From contig NZ_JAPFQP010000001.1 in NCBI RefSeq assembly GCF_026241225.1, positions 124,001 to 188,000 of the forward strand: DNA of 64,000 bases, in the 5' to 3' direction. Below, piece by piece: positions 9,829 through 19,259 of the stretch. Position 1 is the stretch's first letter; each line of letters starts with the position of its first letter. The notes under the pieces are model-generated. The model searched no databases and was not told the DNA's origin. It saw nothing but the letters and a program-made list of their open reading frames with translations. The DNA is from Lentiprolixibacter aurantiacus. GTDB lineage: Bacteria; Bacteroidota; Bacteroidia; Flavobacteriales; Flavobacteriaceae. Made by a program: the position numbers and the translations under genes.

Positions 9829-9937
9829 TCAGAATGATAAATTGATTATAACTCCCAAGTTTACTAATAATTTTGCGAAAATCGACCGTTTCTCCGTTAA
9901 AACTTGGGCCTGGAACAGGCTGTTTATCTAGCTTGGA

Positions 9938-9971
9938 TTGGGCATGAATCAGTATCGAATCACTATCTTTG
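9938..9971 (+). promoter_or_regulatory. Candidate Bacteroidota promoter for the HMG-CoA reductase operon
   Basis: TATCTTTG at 9964-9971 is a perfect match to the Bacteroidota -7 box TAnnTTTG and lies 20 bases before the ATG at 9992. A TTG at 9938-9940 could be the -33 element, but the 23-base spacing is a little long. It is in the gap between divergent genes, the right place for this operon. Confidence 0.45.
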
Positions 9972-9991
9972 CCAGCGCTAATTGATTCAGT

Positions 9992-11311
9992 ATGAGTGGC
10001 CCGGTACAAGGATTCTCAAAACTATCCAAAGAAGAAAAAATACAATGGGTGGCCAAACACTACACCTATGACCCTGAGCAGACTACAGCACTGCTTAAAA
10101 AATACTGGAATGAAGACGCCCAGTTACAAAAACTTCATGATGAGTTTATAGAAAATACCATCACCAATTTCTATCTGCCACTTGGGGTTGCACCAAATTT
10201 CCTGATTAACGACAAGCTTTATACCCTCCCCATGGCCATTGAGGAAAGCTCTGTGGTGGCAGCTGCTAGCAAGTCGGCCAAATTCTGGTTAAACCGCGGT
10301 GGATTCAGGACCCGTGTATTGGGTACAGAAAAGGTTGGTCAGGTACATTTTCTGTTCCGGGGTGATCACCATAAACTTGCCGCTTTTTTTAAATCAATCA
10401 AATCCAGGCTGATCAGTGAGGTATCTCCTATCACAAAGAATATGGAAAAGCGCGGGGGCGGGATTACAGATATAGAACTACGGAATAAGAGTCAGGAGCT
10501 TCAGGATTATTATCAGTTGCACTGCACCTTTGAGACCCTGGATGCTATGGGAGCCAATTTTATAAATTCCTGTCTGGAGCAATTCTCTAAAACCCTCAGG
10601 GAAGCCGCACAGGAATACGAGAGTTTCAGTCCTGAGGAAAAGAACATTGAGGTAGTAATGAGCATCCTTTCCAATTACGTACCCAATTGTGTGGTAAGGG
10701 CCGAGGTCTCCTGCCCGGTTTCCGATCTGAACGAGGATGACGGGGTAGCACCGGAAACTTTTGCGGAAAAAATAATACAGGCAGTAAAGATCGCAGAAAT
10801 TGAACCATTCAGGGCCGTTACCCATAATAAAGGAATTATGAATGGCATAGACTCTGTGGTACTGGCAACCGGCAACGATTTCCGTGCTATCGAAGCCGGT
10901 ATACACGCCTATGCAGCTAAAGATGGGCAGTATCGTAGCCTGACCCATGCCAGGGTGGAAAACGGAATGTTCCATTTCTGGATCGATGTGCCTCTTGCCC
11001 TGGGAACTGTTGGCGGACTAACAAGCCTGCATCCCCTTGTTAAACTGGCACTGGAAATATTGCACCAGCCCAAAGCAGAAGACCTTATGCAAATTGTAGC
11101 TGTGGCCGGACTGGCCCAGAACTTTGCTGCCCTGCGATCACTGGTTACCACAGGTATTCAGCAAGGCCATATGAAGATGCACCTCCTGAATATCCTGAAC
11201 CAGCTTGGGGCTACAGAGGAAGAAAAGGTTAAAATGGTAGACTATTTTAAAACGCATACCGCTACCCACAATGCGGTGGTGGAAGCTTTCCGGAAACTAA
11301 GAGCAAACTAG
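9992..11311 (+). CDS. Hydroxymethylglutaryl-CoA reductase, class II
   Basis: A 439-residue class II HMG-CoA reductase interconverting HMG-CoA and mevalonate. Catalytic residues can be placed: Glu84/85 in AIEESSVVAAAS, Asp184 in DAMGANFINSC, Lys280 in NKGIMNGID, Asp296 in ATGNDF and the flap His393 in QGHMKMH. The GTVGGLTSLHP motif follows. Class II enzymes are often called degradative, but in Bacteroidota this type feeds isoprenoid synthesis, and the GHMP kinase three bases downstream supports that reading. Cofactor preference (NADH or NADPH) cannot be told by eye. Confidence 0.95.
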   Translation: MSGPVQGFSKLSKEEKIQWVAKHYTYDPEQTTALLKKYWNEDAQLQKLHDEFIENTITNFYLPLGVAPNFLINDKLYTLPMAIEESSVVAAASKSAKFWLNRGGFRTRVLGTEKVGQVHFLFRGDHHKLAAFFKSIKSRLISEVSPITKNMEKRGGGITDIELRNKSQELQDYYQLHCTFETLDAMGANFINSCLEQFSKTLREAAQEYESFSPEEKNIEVVMSILSNYVPNCVVRAEVSCPVSDLNEDDGVAPETFAEKIIQAVKIAEIEPFRAVTHNKGIMNGIDSVVLATGNDFRAIEAGIHAYAAKDGQYRSLTHARVENGMFHFWIDVPLALGTVGGLTSLHPLVKLALEILHQPKAEDLMQIVAVAGLAQNFAALRSLVTTGIQQGHMKMHLLNILNQLGATEEEKVKMVDYFKTHTATHNAVVEAFRKLRAN

Positions 11312-11314
11312 GAC

Positions 11315-12229
11315 TTGAAGACGTACTACAGCAGTGGAAAACTATTACTAAGCGGGGAATATGCCGTTCTTGATGGGGCACTATGCCTGGCCCTGCCTAC
11401 CAAATACGGACAGCACCTCCAGGTTACTGCTATAGAAGATCCCCTCATTGAGTGGACCAGCAAGGACCATGACAATACGGTTTGGCTGAAAGAGAAAATA
11501 CCTTTGAACCATTTAGCAGACGTTACAAAAAAGACCGTTAGCGGAATGGCTGCCAAAGAAATCCTGATACAGGTCCTGGGTATTGCCCGAAAGTTAAATC
11601 CGGATTTCCTTTCTGACCCCAACGGGCACAGGGTAGAAACGCGACTGGAATTTCCGAGGGAATGGGGACTGGGTACTTCTTCTACCCTAATAAACAACAT
11701 TGCACAATGGGCTGGGGTTGATCCCTATGTACTATCGGACAAAACATTTGGCGGGAGCGGATACGATATTGCCTGTGCGCAAAGCAACAGCCCATTGCTG
11801 TATCAGCGACATAATCAAACTCCCAGGGTAGAAAGGGTGAATTTCAGGCCTCCATTCTTTTCCTCCCTGTTTTTCGTTTACCTCAACCGGAAACAGGACA
11901 GCCGGGAAGCCATTAAAAACTACAGAAATCAAAGCAGGGGATACGGGCAGCTCGTTGAGCAGATCAGTTCCCTTAGCAGGGCAATTGTTGAATGCTCCCG
12001 GTTGGAAGAGTTCGAATCCCTGCTGACTCAACACGAATCCCTGATTTCCGAAGCTTTAAAAACACCTACAATCAAGGGTAGATTGTTTGCTGATTACCCT
12101 CGTTCCATAAAAAGCCTGGGGGCCTGGGGAGGTGATTTTGTACTCGCGGTGGGTAAGGAATCAGATCAGGATTACTTCATTAAAAAAGGGTACAGGACCA
12201 TTATATCCTACACCGATATGATCGCATAA
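11315..12229 (+). CDS. GYDIA-type GHMP kinase (mevalonate pathway)
   Basis: A 304-residue GHMP-superfamily kinase. Motif 1 SSGKLLLSGEYAVLDGA is at residues 6-22, the phosphate-binding loop WGLGTSSTL at about residues 108-116 and the signature GGSGYDIACA at about residues 147-156, which defines the Bacteroidota GYDIA family. It most likely phosphorylates mevalonate or phosphomevalonate. The start is TTG 11315, three bases after the reductase stop; no in-frame ATG lies near enough to include motif 1, so the TTG is well supported. Exact substrate is inference. Confidence 0.88.
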   Translation: MKTYYSSGKLLLSGEYAVLDGALCLALPTKYGQHLQVTAIEDPLIEWTSKDHDNTVWLKEKIPLNHLADVTKKTVSGMAAKEILIQVLGIARKLNPDFLSDPNGHRVETRLEFPREWGLGTSSTLINNIAQWAGVDPYVLSDKTFGGSGYDIACAQSNSPLLYQRHNQTPRVERVNFRPPFFSSLFFVYLNRKQDSREAIKNYRNQSRGYGQLVEQISSLSRAIVECSRLEEFESLLTQHESLISEALKTPTIKGRLFADYPRSIKSLGAWGGDFVLAVGKESDQDYFIKKGYRTIISYTDMIA

Positions 12230-12230
12230 A

Positions 12231-12257
12231 AAAACCCCGAACCATAAATCCGGGGTT
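12231..12257 (-). terminator. Intrinsic terminator for the foldase gene
   Basis: AACCCCG (12233-12239) pairs with CGGGGTT (12251-12257). On the minus strand the stem is followed by a run of T (the A run at 12228-12234), as expected at the end of the 14399-12279 gene. On the plus strand the T run is poor, though the hairpin could also slow transcripts from the GHMP kinase. Confidence 0.8.
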
Positions 12258-12278
12258 CAAATTTATGTGCTTAGTATA

Positions 12279-14399
12279 CTAGTAAAATACAGAACGGTTG
12301 TCTTCTATATCCGCTTTGTTCTTAAGAGCCGCAAAAACTGCATTGTTCACTCTTGCAGCATTAGCATTCTGCACGTTACCTGCATAGGTAGAATAATTAT
12401 CAAGGTCGGGAGCAGCCTCTTTTTTGCTCACTTCAACAAGGTATACACCGCTTTCACCCTTAATAAGTTCTGATACCTGTCCTTCTTCCATGGCGAAGGC
12501 CGTACCTACTACCATGGGTTCCCTTCCTGCACCAGGAATAGTTGGCGAACTGGCGGTAAGGGCAGTGGCATTTGAAATGATGGTGTTATTGGCTGTAGCC
12601 AATTCCTCCAGGGATTTACCCTTGTTCTCTCCTATGATCATAGCCGCTTTCCTCTCTTTCCTGATTTTTGGAAGTGCTGTAGCCGAAGCATCTTCAACAG
12701 CCATGGGGCCTTCGTTGTATTTGGCTGTAAGTTGGACAACAGCATATCCGCTGTTTATGTTAAACCGACGGATATCCCCTACTTCTGTTTCCTCGTTGAA
12801 AGCCCACTGAACAATGCTTCTCTGAGAAGACAAGCCTGGTAGGTTCTCATCCATGGCTTTTATCTTGTTAACCGGGCGGATCACGTACTCGCTTTCGCGT
12901 GCGGCATCTTCAAATGGCTTTTCATCGGAAGTTACTGCCATTTCGAATTTTGTAGCTTCGGTAAAGAGGGTATTGATAGTTTCCTCGGAAGGTTCCAGGC
13001 TACGGGTGAGGTCTGCAAGTTGTACAATATCCTGCTTATCGTCTACACGAACTATGTGGTATCCAAATTCTGTTTCCACCAATCCTATATAACCCACCGC
13101 ATTTCCAAAAGCAAAGTCATTGAATTTGGGGGTCATAACTCCTTCCTGGAAATATCCCAGGTCTCCACCTCGTGGCGCAGAAGGACCGTCTGAATTATCC
13201 CTGGCCAGTTGTGAAAACACCGCACCTGGCTTTTTCGCCTCGGCCAGCATCTCCTGAGCTTTTTTCTCAGCTTCTTCCTTGGTCCTGGTAATTTCAGGAT
13301 TTGCCCTGAGGGCTCCTTCATAGGTAATCAGTATATGGCTGGCCTTAACAGAACCATTGGCTTTCCTGTCAACCATCCGGGATATTTTATAAGTATTTCC
13401 ATCCTTGTAAGGCCCAAAGACCTCTCCAACCTGAAGGGCCATCAATGAATCGGCAAAAAGGGCAGGCAGGTCTTTCTTAGCTTTGTATATGGTATCGAAC
13501 TTGGTGTCTGAATTCCTGTCCAGAAAGGCTTCCAGGTCCTGGGTAGATCGGAATCCTGGTATGATTTCGGTGGTATCTCTTTCCTCGTTGTATTCAGCAG
13601 TATCTGTAAGCAGATTGTTCAGAGCCAGTTTGATGGCATCCTCATCTGCCTGGGAAGGTTTTTCCTCAAAGTATACAAAGCGGATATCGCGGGCTCTTTC
13701 CTGCTTATAGTCGTTTTCGTGTTGACGGATATAGGCGGCAATTTCATCCTTGGTAACCACAACAGCACTATCTGGAATGCTGGTATAAGGCACCCTTACA
13801 TAGCGGATGTCTACCTTGTCATTAGCAAGCCTGTACTGCAGTTCCCCTTCCTTCAGGGTTGCTCCCACTCCGGCCCTGATGAGATTAAAATAGGATTGTT
13901 GCTTAGCACTTTCAATAATGGCCTGCTCATCCTGAAGCCAGTCTTCGTATTGTGCCGGGGCACTTAACCTCAATTCGGCAATAAAATCCCGGAAGAGGCC
14001 TTCGTCAAATAATCCGTTTTCATCAAGGAATTGTGGATTCTGGCTGATCCCGGGGCTGGACTTGATCACCTCAATGATCTGGTCCTGCTCAATGGACAGT
14101 CCCAGCTCGGACATTTGCTGGTCCAGGATGGTATTTCTCTCCAATTGGTTCCATACACTGTTCACCAGTTGGGTAGAAGTTGTGGTAGGGCCACTGCGTC
14201 GTGAGATCCGCTCCACACGCTGGCGAAAGTCATCAATTGATATAGCCTCTCCATTAATCTCGCCCACTGATGTGCCTACCTTGCCTCCTCCTAAGTCGTT
14301 ACTCGTAAAGATCCCGGAGATTACAAAGGCAAACAATGCCATCCCGATGATCAAAATAAGCACAGTGGTCCGCTTCCGTATATTCTCTAAAATTGCCAT
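12279..14399 (-). CDS. PpiD/SurA-type peptidyl-prolyl isomerase
   Basis: A 706-residue membrane-anchored periplasmic foldase. One N-terminal helix (residues 12-31) follows a short basic cytoplasmic tail, the PpiD topology. A SurA-like N domain spans about residues 37-250, a clear parvulin domain residues 350-452 (KASHILI, GGDLGYFQEG, ETEFGYHIVRV), and a second, more divergent half follows. It should assist folding of outer-membrane and secreted proteins. It is the distal gene of the envelope cluster and ends in its own terminator. Length is normal for the flavobacterial PpiD-like family. Confidence 0.92.
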   Translation of the reverse strand: MAILENIRKRTTVLILIIGMALFAFVISGIFTSNDLGGGKVGTSVGEINGEAISIDDFRQRVERISRRSGPTTTSTQLVNSVWNQLERNTILDQQMSELGLSIEQDQIIEVIKSSPGISQNPQFLDENGLFDEGLFRDFIAELRLSAPAQYEDWLQDEQAIIESAKQQSYFNLIRAGVGATLKEGELQYRLANDKVDIRYVRVPYTSIPDSAVVVTKDEIAAYIRQHENDYKQERARDIRFVYFEEKPSQADEDAIKLALNNLLTDTAEYNEERDTTEIIPGFRSTQDLEAFLDRNSDTKFDTIYKAKKDLPALFADSLMALQVGEVFGPYKDGNTYKISRMVDRKANGSVKASHILITYEGALRANPEITRTKEEAEKKAQEMLAEAKKPGAVFSQLARDNSDGPSAPRGGDLGYFQEGVMTPKFNDFAFGNAVGYIGLVETEFGYHIVRVDDKQDIVQLADLTRSLEPSEETINTLFTEATKFEMAVTSDEKPFEDAARESEYVIRPVNKIKAMDENLPGLSSQRSIVQWAFNEETEVGDIRRFNINSGYAVVQLTAKYNEGPMAVEDASATALPKIRKERKAAMIIGENKGKSLEELATANNTIISNATALTASSPTIPGAGREPMVVGTAFAMEEGQVSELIKGESGVYLVEVSKKEAAPDLDNYSTYAGNVQNANAARVNNAVFAALKNKADIEDNRSVFY

Positions 14400-14487
14400 T
14401 TGCTAACGTTTGAATCAGTGCGCGAAAATAGTATTTTCCAGTAAATTATGAAAGGAAAGAGCCCCCAATCTATCAGCCGTCTGGGCC

Positions 14488-15777
14488 TTAATCATTGTCT
14501 ATCACTTCAAGGGCTACCAGATCAATTTTTGTATTGGAGACTTCCAGGATGGTGAAAACGAAACCATCCATCTTTATTTCGGAATCTTTTTCAGGTATTT
14601 CGCCCGTTATATTGACGATTAACCCGCCCAGGGTCTCATATTCTTCACTCTCCGGGAGTTCCAGTTTGTATTGCTCATTCAGGTAATCCACTTCATGCCT
14701 GGCGGAAAACTTGAAGGTGGTGGCCGTAAGCTGTTCTTCCAAAAGGTCTGTGGAATCGTGTTCGTCCTCTATCTCCCCGAATAGTTCTTCCACAATGTCT
14801 TCCACGGTCAATATCCCAGAAGTGCCGCCGTACTCATCCAGTACCACTGCAATACTTTTGCGCTTTTTGGTAAGTACGTTCAGTATATCCTGTATGAGCA
14901 TGGTTTCCGGGACAAATTCCACAGGAAGTAATATACTCTTTAATGTTTTAGGCCGCTTGAACAACTCAAAGGAATGGACATAGCCGATGATATTATCTAT
15001 AGTATCCTTAAATACCAGGATCTTGGAATAACCCGTCTCTGTGAAGAGCTTGGCCAGGCTCTTTGGCGTCTCATGCAGTTCCACAGCCATAATTTCGGTC
15101 CTGGGTACCATGACCTCCCGCGCCTTAACCGCTGAAAACTCCAGGGCATTCTGGAAAATCTGTATCTCCGAGTCTACCTCATCTTCTTCTTCTACGGTTT
15201 CCATTTGTTCTGTGATGTAGTCGCCCAGTTCATTTTTGCTGAACGCCAGTTGCACTTCATCCCCATCTGTGCGGAAGAACGTCTTAAGGATTACATCGGA
15301 AACGCGAATTACGAAATCTGATACTACGGAAAACAAGAGGTAGAACAAATAGGCCGGAAAGGCAAGGAGTTTCAGCAAGTTATTGGCATAGATCTGAAAA
15401 AGCACCTTGGGCAGGAATTCGGCGGTTATCAGGATAACCAGGGTGGATATCACTGTCTGGCTTAAAAGGCTGAAATCTGTAAGCAGAACATGCAGGAACT
15501 GGTTCTCTGCAGGCAACAAGCCCTGAAACCAGTTCATGAGCAAATCGCCCATATAAAATCCATAAATAACCAGGGCTGCATTGTTGCCAATGAGCATGGT
15601 TGCAATAAACTTGGATGGCTTTTTGGTTATCCTGGAAAGAATACCCGCCAGGAAGCCCTCCTGCTTCTTTTCGATCTCAATATGGATCTTATTGGCCGAA
15701 ACAAAGGCAATCTCCATTCCGGAAAAGAATGCCGAAAGCACCAGGGATGCAATGATAATGATCCAGGAGGTCTCCAA
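14488..15777 (-). CDS. CNNM/CBS-domain membrane protein (CorC/HlyC, hemolysin-like family)
   Basis: A 429-residue protein with a CNNM membrane domain (residues 1-190, FSGMEIAFVSANK near the start), a pair of CBS domains (about residues 205-330, AREVMVPRTEIMAV and KSIAVVLDEYGGTSGILTVEDIVEE) and a C-terminal CorC_HlyC domain (about 345-425, ETLGGLIVNITGEIPEK). Relatives are implicated in Mg2+/Co2+ efflux; 'hemolysin' is a historic label. Flavobacterial GldE has the same layout, but gldD is not beside it here, so I do not call it gldE. It starts two bases before the end of the preceding small gene's stop region, in one operon. Confidence 0.88.
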   Translation of the reverse strand: METSWIIIIASLVLSAFFSGMEIAFVSANKIHIEIEKKQEGFLAGILSRITKKPSKFIATMLIGNNAALVIYGFYMGDLLMNWFQGLLPAENQFLHVLLTDFSLLSQTVISTLVILITAEFLPKVLFQIYANNLLKLLAFPAYLFYLLFSVVSDFVIRVSDVILKTFFRTDGDEVQLAFSKNELGDYITEQMETVEEEDEVDSEIQIFQNALEFSAVKAREVMVPRTEIMAVELHETPKSLAKLFTETGYSKILVFKDTIDNIIGYVHSFELFKRPKTLKSILLPVEFVPETMLIQDILNVLTKKRKSIAVVLDEYGGTSGILTVEDIVEELFGEIEDEHDSTDLLEEQLTATTFKFSARHEVDYLNEQYKLELPESEEYETLGGLIVNITGEIPEKDSEIKMDGFVFTILEVSNTKIDLVALEVIDND

Positions 15778-15779
15778 TT

Positions 15780-15980
15780 TTATTGCTGATCTCGTTTGCG
15801 TTTTTCAAATCGCCTGCGGTAGTTTCGCCTGAATACAAACATGGCGATGGATACTATGGCAAAAAATATAAAAATATAGGTGCCCTGCTGGTCTACCTCC
15901 CAAAGCGTGGCGATCTTGTAAATGGAAATGATAGCTACTGCCAGATAGAGGTATTCGGTGTATTTGAGAATTTTTATCAT
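15780..15980 (-). CDS. Small two-helix membrane protein
   Basis: A 66-residue protein with two hydrophobic stretches (about residues 10-25 and 33-50) and a strongly basic tail (RRNYRRRFEKRKRDQQ), predicting a two-pass inner-membrane protein with a cytoplasmic C terminus. It overlaps the lptC gene by four bases and is followed two bases later by the CNNM/CBS gene, which supports it being real and co-translated. I recognise no named domain. Confidence 0.75.
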   Translation of the reverse strand: MIKILKYTEYLYLAVAIISIYKIATLWEVDQQGTYIFIFFAIVSIAMFVFRRNYRRRFEKRKRDQQ

Positions 15981-16579
15981 GATTCGTCTTCTTTGATGGT
16001 CATTAATCCGTATGTCCTGTGTGCATTGAAAAAACTAAAATCCCGGTTAAAATCCATGCCTTCCCCGTCCATAACGGTTCCGTCTTCGGGATTGGTATAC
16101 CGGAATTTTTCCTGGGTAAAGATCCACTCCAGGGTTCTGTCCCAGTACAACTGGGGTGCTTCCAGTTTTTTCCCGTCATGGGTGGTGATAACCACATTAC
16201 CCCTGAGGTCTATCAGGTTTGTGGTGGAGTAAATTATACCGTAATCGGCGGTAATGGTACTTTTATTGCTGTCTTCATCGAAATACTCCACCTGGAGTCC
16301 TTCAGGAAAGGTGCGGTATTTGAACCTGAGGTTGTCAAAATCTTCGCTTAACGGGCTTTTAAGAATAGCAATTACCCGGGAAGATGCTGAGTCCTGGCTG
16401 CCCAGGGGCGGGGTTTCCGAATAGGTAAGGGTAAAATCACGGGCTACACCCTGGGGAAAGATGTTCTCAGCAGCTTCTTCACCAATACGCCTGTATTGGT
16501 CCTGGCAACCCAAAAAAAACATTGCCACAGTAAAAACTATGGCAATGCAAATAAATTTATTTCCACGAAAGCGTTTCAT
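15977..16579 (-). CDS. lptC: LPS export protein LptC
   Basis: A 200-residue LptC: a short basic start, a hydrophobic helix ending in FLGC (Cys25, possible lipobox) and a beta-rich periplasmic part with DYGIIYSTTNLIDLRGNV, the LptC/OstA-type repeat that carries lipopolysaccharide. LptC links the LptBFG transporter to the LptA bridge. It sits between a TPR gene (3-base gap) and the small membrane gene (4-base overlap). The possible lipidation is a Bacteroidota-like variation on the single-helix anchor of proteobacterial LptC. Confidence 0.88.
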   Translation of the reverse strand: MKRFRGNKFICIAIVFTVAMFFLGCQDQYRRIGEEAAENIFPQGVARDFTLTYSETPPLGSQDSASSRVIAILKSPLSEDFDNLRFKYRTFPEGLQVEYFDEDSNKSTITADYGIIYSTTNLIDLRGNVVITTHDGKKLEAPQLYWDRTLEWIFTQEKFRYTNPEDGTVMDGEGMDFNRDFSFFNAHRTYGLMTIKEDES

Positions 16580-16582
16580 CCA

Positions 16583-17953
16583 CTATAGGTTAGGTACCTT
16601 TACGCTACCTCCTACCCAACATTTGAAAGTCATTGTCTTTCCGGCCATTCCCGAATTAAATATATCGGTTTTGGAAGGAGCTTTGGCACTGTAACTGGCA
16701 GCGGACTGGTTGGCCCGGCCACTCAGGGAAGGATCTACCCTGCCAGCTTTCCTCGCCATTTCAGCAGCTTTCCAGTAGATAGCTCGTTTTTCAAATGGCG
16801 TTTCTCCACATTCGTTGGCGCTGGTTGCGTATAAATTAGCGATCAGCAAATATGCTTTTCCATTAGATGAATTGGCACTAATTGCCTTATTGCAATAGGA
16901 ACGGGCTTGTGACTTACTAAATTTACGTGCAATGGTAGCAGCTTTATACAATATATCCGATCTTTTAACTGCGTCTGTTTCCAATTCCGCAGCCTTGTCA
17001 AAGTCTGCAAGAGCTCCCCTGGTATCGCCATCTTTGGCTTTCAGGGTTCCACCGTAAAGGTACGCACTGGCAGAAGGCTCTAATGCCAGCTGAGCTTCAA
17101 AAAGCTTGCGGAAAAGAGGGTCGTCTGTACATTCTTTGTTAAACATCCTTCCCACAGCACGCTTAACCCAGGTAATATCGCCCTTCTTTTCGTCAAAGGT
17201 CTTCTCATAAAGCGGTATAAGGTTGGCACAATCCGCAAGGGCACCCAGTTTTGAATCAATACTGGAAGCAATCTTACCATAAGATTCTGAATTGGTACTT
17301 GCTACCTTAAGCTGCCTTTTTTCCTTTGAAGTTAGCGTGCCCGCATCTTCTTTTGGCAATAGCTGCGTAATACGATTGGTAAGCTTATTGTTTTCCTCTT
17401 CTATTTTCTCCGTAACGTCATCGTAGGTATCAAAAACGGACTGAAGGTCTTTTTTACCTTCATTGTGCAGGTCTACCAAACTGGAGAAGTACAGGTAAAG
17501 TGCTTTTGGGTTTTTGAAGTTCTTGCGATCATTTTTGAAGGCATCATCCAGCATTTTGAACAATTCCTCATCAGAGGCCATTTTATTGTCGTACAAAAGG
17601 ATTGACTTGTCCTCAGCAACTCCAGCTACAGTAAACTTGGCAGGATAATACTGGCGACTTGCATCATAAAGAGCAAGCAAATCCTGAATAAATCCGTCTT
17701 TTTCAGCGCCGGAAGATTTGCTGATCTTATCCTTCAGTATCCTTTCCCCATAGGTAAAATTAGCCCGGTTAAGGTCCGGACAGGTTTCATAAACCATTTT
17801 CCAGGGCGAATATGCTGCATCGTAATTTTTCACTTTTACATGCTCTGAATATATGGACAGGTTAGTCATACATTCAGGGTTTTGACCCTGACCAAAACTT
17901 ACCCCATAGGTACCCAAAACAGCAATCGTCATTAAGATCAGTTTCTTTTTCAT
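16583..17953 (-). CDS. Secreted tetratricopeptide-repeat protein
   Basis: A 456-residue protein with a Sec signal (residues 1-22, ending SFGQ) and helical repeats of TPR type, clearest at residues 300-400 (YLYGGTLKAKDGDTRGALADFDKAAEL and the two repeats after it). A Lys/Glu-rich central helix region lies around residues 175-215. It probably works in the periplasm or at the outer membrane as an adaptor in the same process as its neighbours, the OMP and lptC; this is inferred from the cluster. No enzymatic motif is seen. Confidence 0.85.
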   Translation of the reverse strand: MKKKLILMTIAVLGTYGVSFGQGQNPECMTNLSIYSEHVKVKNYDAAYSPWKMVYETCPDLNRANFTYGERILKDKISKSSGAEKDGFIQDLLALYDASRQYYPAKFTVAGVAEDKSILLYDNKMASDEELFKMLDDAFKNDRKNFKNPKALYLYFSSLVDLHNEGKKDLQSVFDTYDDVTEKIEEENNKLTNRITQLLPKEDAGTLTSKEKRQLKVASTNSESYGKIASSIDSKLGALADCANLIPLYEKTFDEKKGDITWVKRAVGRMFNKECTDDPLFRKLFEAQLALEPSASAYLYGGTLKAKDGDTRGALADFDKAAELETDAVKRSDILYKAATIARKFSKSQARSYCNKAISANSSNGKAYLLIANLYATSANECGETPFEKRAIYWKAAEMARKAGRVDPSLSGRANQSAASYSAKAPSKTDIFNSGMAGKTMTFKCWVGGSVKVPNL

Positions 17954-17993
17954 TTTGATTCTTGATTTAGAGCGGTAATGTACTAAAATTTTA

Positions 17994-19259
17994 TCAATTT
18001 ATTTTCCTTTTCTGGAACCATAAGCTGTTAAAAGACAGGCCCAGATTGACTTTTACATAACTTTCCTCAACAAGATCATTCACCGCTGTCCCTCTCTTTC
18101 CAATTTCAAAACCGAGGTTCAGGTTGGAAAAATCTCGTCCCAGTGGCAGACCAAGTCCAAAAGTTATGCCAAAGTTATTGATCTCCTCATCGTTTACTAT
18201 AATTCCGGACTGATTGTAACGCAGCCCGGCACGATAGGTTATTCGCTTCAGATAAGAGCTAAAAGAGCTGTAGTTAGGCACAAAATAACCTCCAACTGCC
18301 AGGGTACTGGCATCCTGATAGGCCAGGTTCTCATAAGTGATGAACTCATTTTCGAATGTGCTGAGTTCCTGCATGCTGTATTCTGCACCAACAAACCATT
18401 TCTTGTCCTCTCCAATTCCAAGCCCCACAGTGGCGGTAGTGGGAATCTTGATTTCCGTATTCTTCCTGCCCTGGGCCACAAGGTCTACTTCAACAACCTC
18501 AATATCAAGGCCTGTAGTCCTTGAAAAGGATCCGATGGTCTGGGTGTTTTGAGAAACCAGGTTGGCCTGGGTATTGACCGTTACAGAGGTAAACAAAGTA
18601 AGTTTGTCCGTGATCTTCGGATAATAGGTGGCTCCATAGTTAAAATCAAAACCATTAACCCTGGATTCCCTGCGGTCCAGGGTGCCTAACTGTACGTCCT
18701 GAACACTTTGAACCCGATTGTTATTCAGCGTTCCGAAGTTAAAATTTACAGTAGCCCCAATATGCAGGTTTTCGGCCAGTTGGAGACCTGCGGAAATATA
18801 AAGTTGATCCAAGCCGCCATTGCCGGAAAACTCATTAAGCACATCGGCTCCGTTACTGTTAACAGACCGCTGAACCAGGTTGTACCCCACGGATGAAAAT
18901 GGCATTATCCCGAAACCAAAACCCAGATGTCGACCTACCGGGAATCCCAGCGCAAGGTATTCGAGGTTCGTTACACTGGAATTTGCCTTATCTGCCGAGG
19001 TTGTTAAGCTAAGTTCCTTATGGGAAAGCGCTGCAGAGTAGGTCGTTAATCGCAGTCGGCCATATGCCGCCGGATTCCTGAGGTTCACGTGAATACTGTC
19101 TGCATACATACTCAGGCCGCCCATCATCTGGTTTTCCACTGTGCCTATAGAACGAAGGTCGCCTATACCAAAAAACGAATAAGGGGAGACAGTCCCGTTC
19201 TGGGCATAAATTCCTGTTGCCGAAAGGCAAACCATGGCCACCAATAAATATCTAAACAT
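17994..19259 (-). CDS. Outer-membrane beta-barrel protein (porin/FadL-like)
   Basis: A 421-residue exported protein with a Sec signal (residues 1-19, YAQN) opening with NGTVSPYSFFGIGDL, a common start of flavobacterial OMPs. It has alternating hydrophobic and polar strands and ends in an aromatic-rich strand (LNLGLSFNSLWFQKRKIN). Repeated patterns such as GLGLPLGRDFSNLNLGFEIG suggest a 14-strand FadL/PorV-like barrel. Its ATG lies directly after the coaX stop with no gap. Cargo unknown. Confidence 0.82.
   Translation of the reverse strand: MFRYLLVAMVCLSATGIYAQNGTVSPYSFFGIGDLRSIGTVENQMMGGLSMYADSIHVNLRNPAAYGRLRLTTYSAALSHKELSLTTSADKANSSVTNLEYLALGFPVGRHLGFGFGIMPFSSVGYNLVQRSVNSNGADVLNEFSGNGGLDQLYISAGLQLAENLHIGATVNFNFGTLNNNRVQSVQDVQLGTLDRRESRVNGFDFNYGATYYPKITDKLTLFTSVTVNTQANLVSQNTQTIGSFSRTTGLDIEVVEVDLVAQGRKNTEIKIPTTATVGLGIGEDKKWFVGAEYSMQELSTFENEFITYENLAYQDASTLAVGGYFVPNYSSFSSYLKRITYRAGLRYNQSGIIVNDEEINNFGITFGLGLPLGRDFSNLNLGFEIGKRGTAVNDLVEESYVKVNLGLSFNSLWFQKRKIN

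Noticed and set aside
9821-10009. 62-codon minus-strand frame between DPP IV and HMG-CoA reductase
   Set aside because: It covers the promoter region and the start of the reductase and has no recognisable features.
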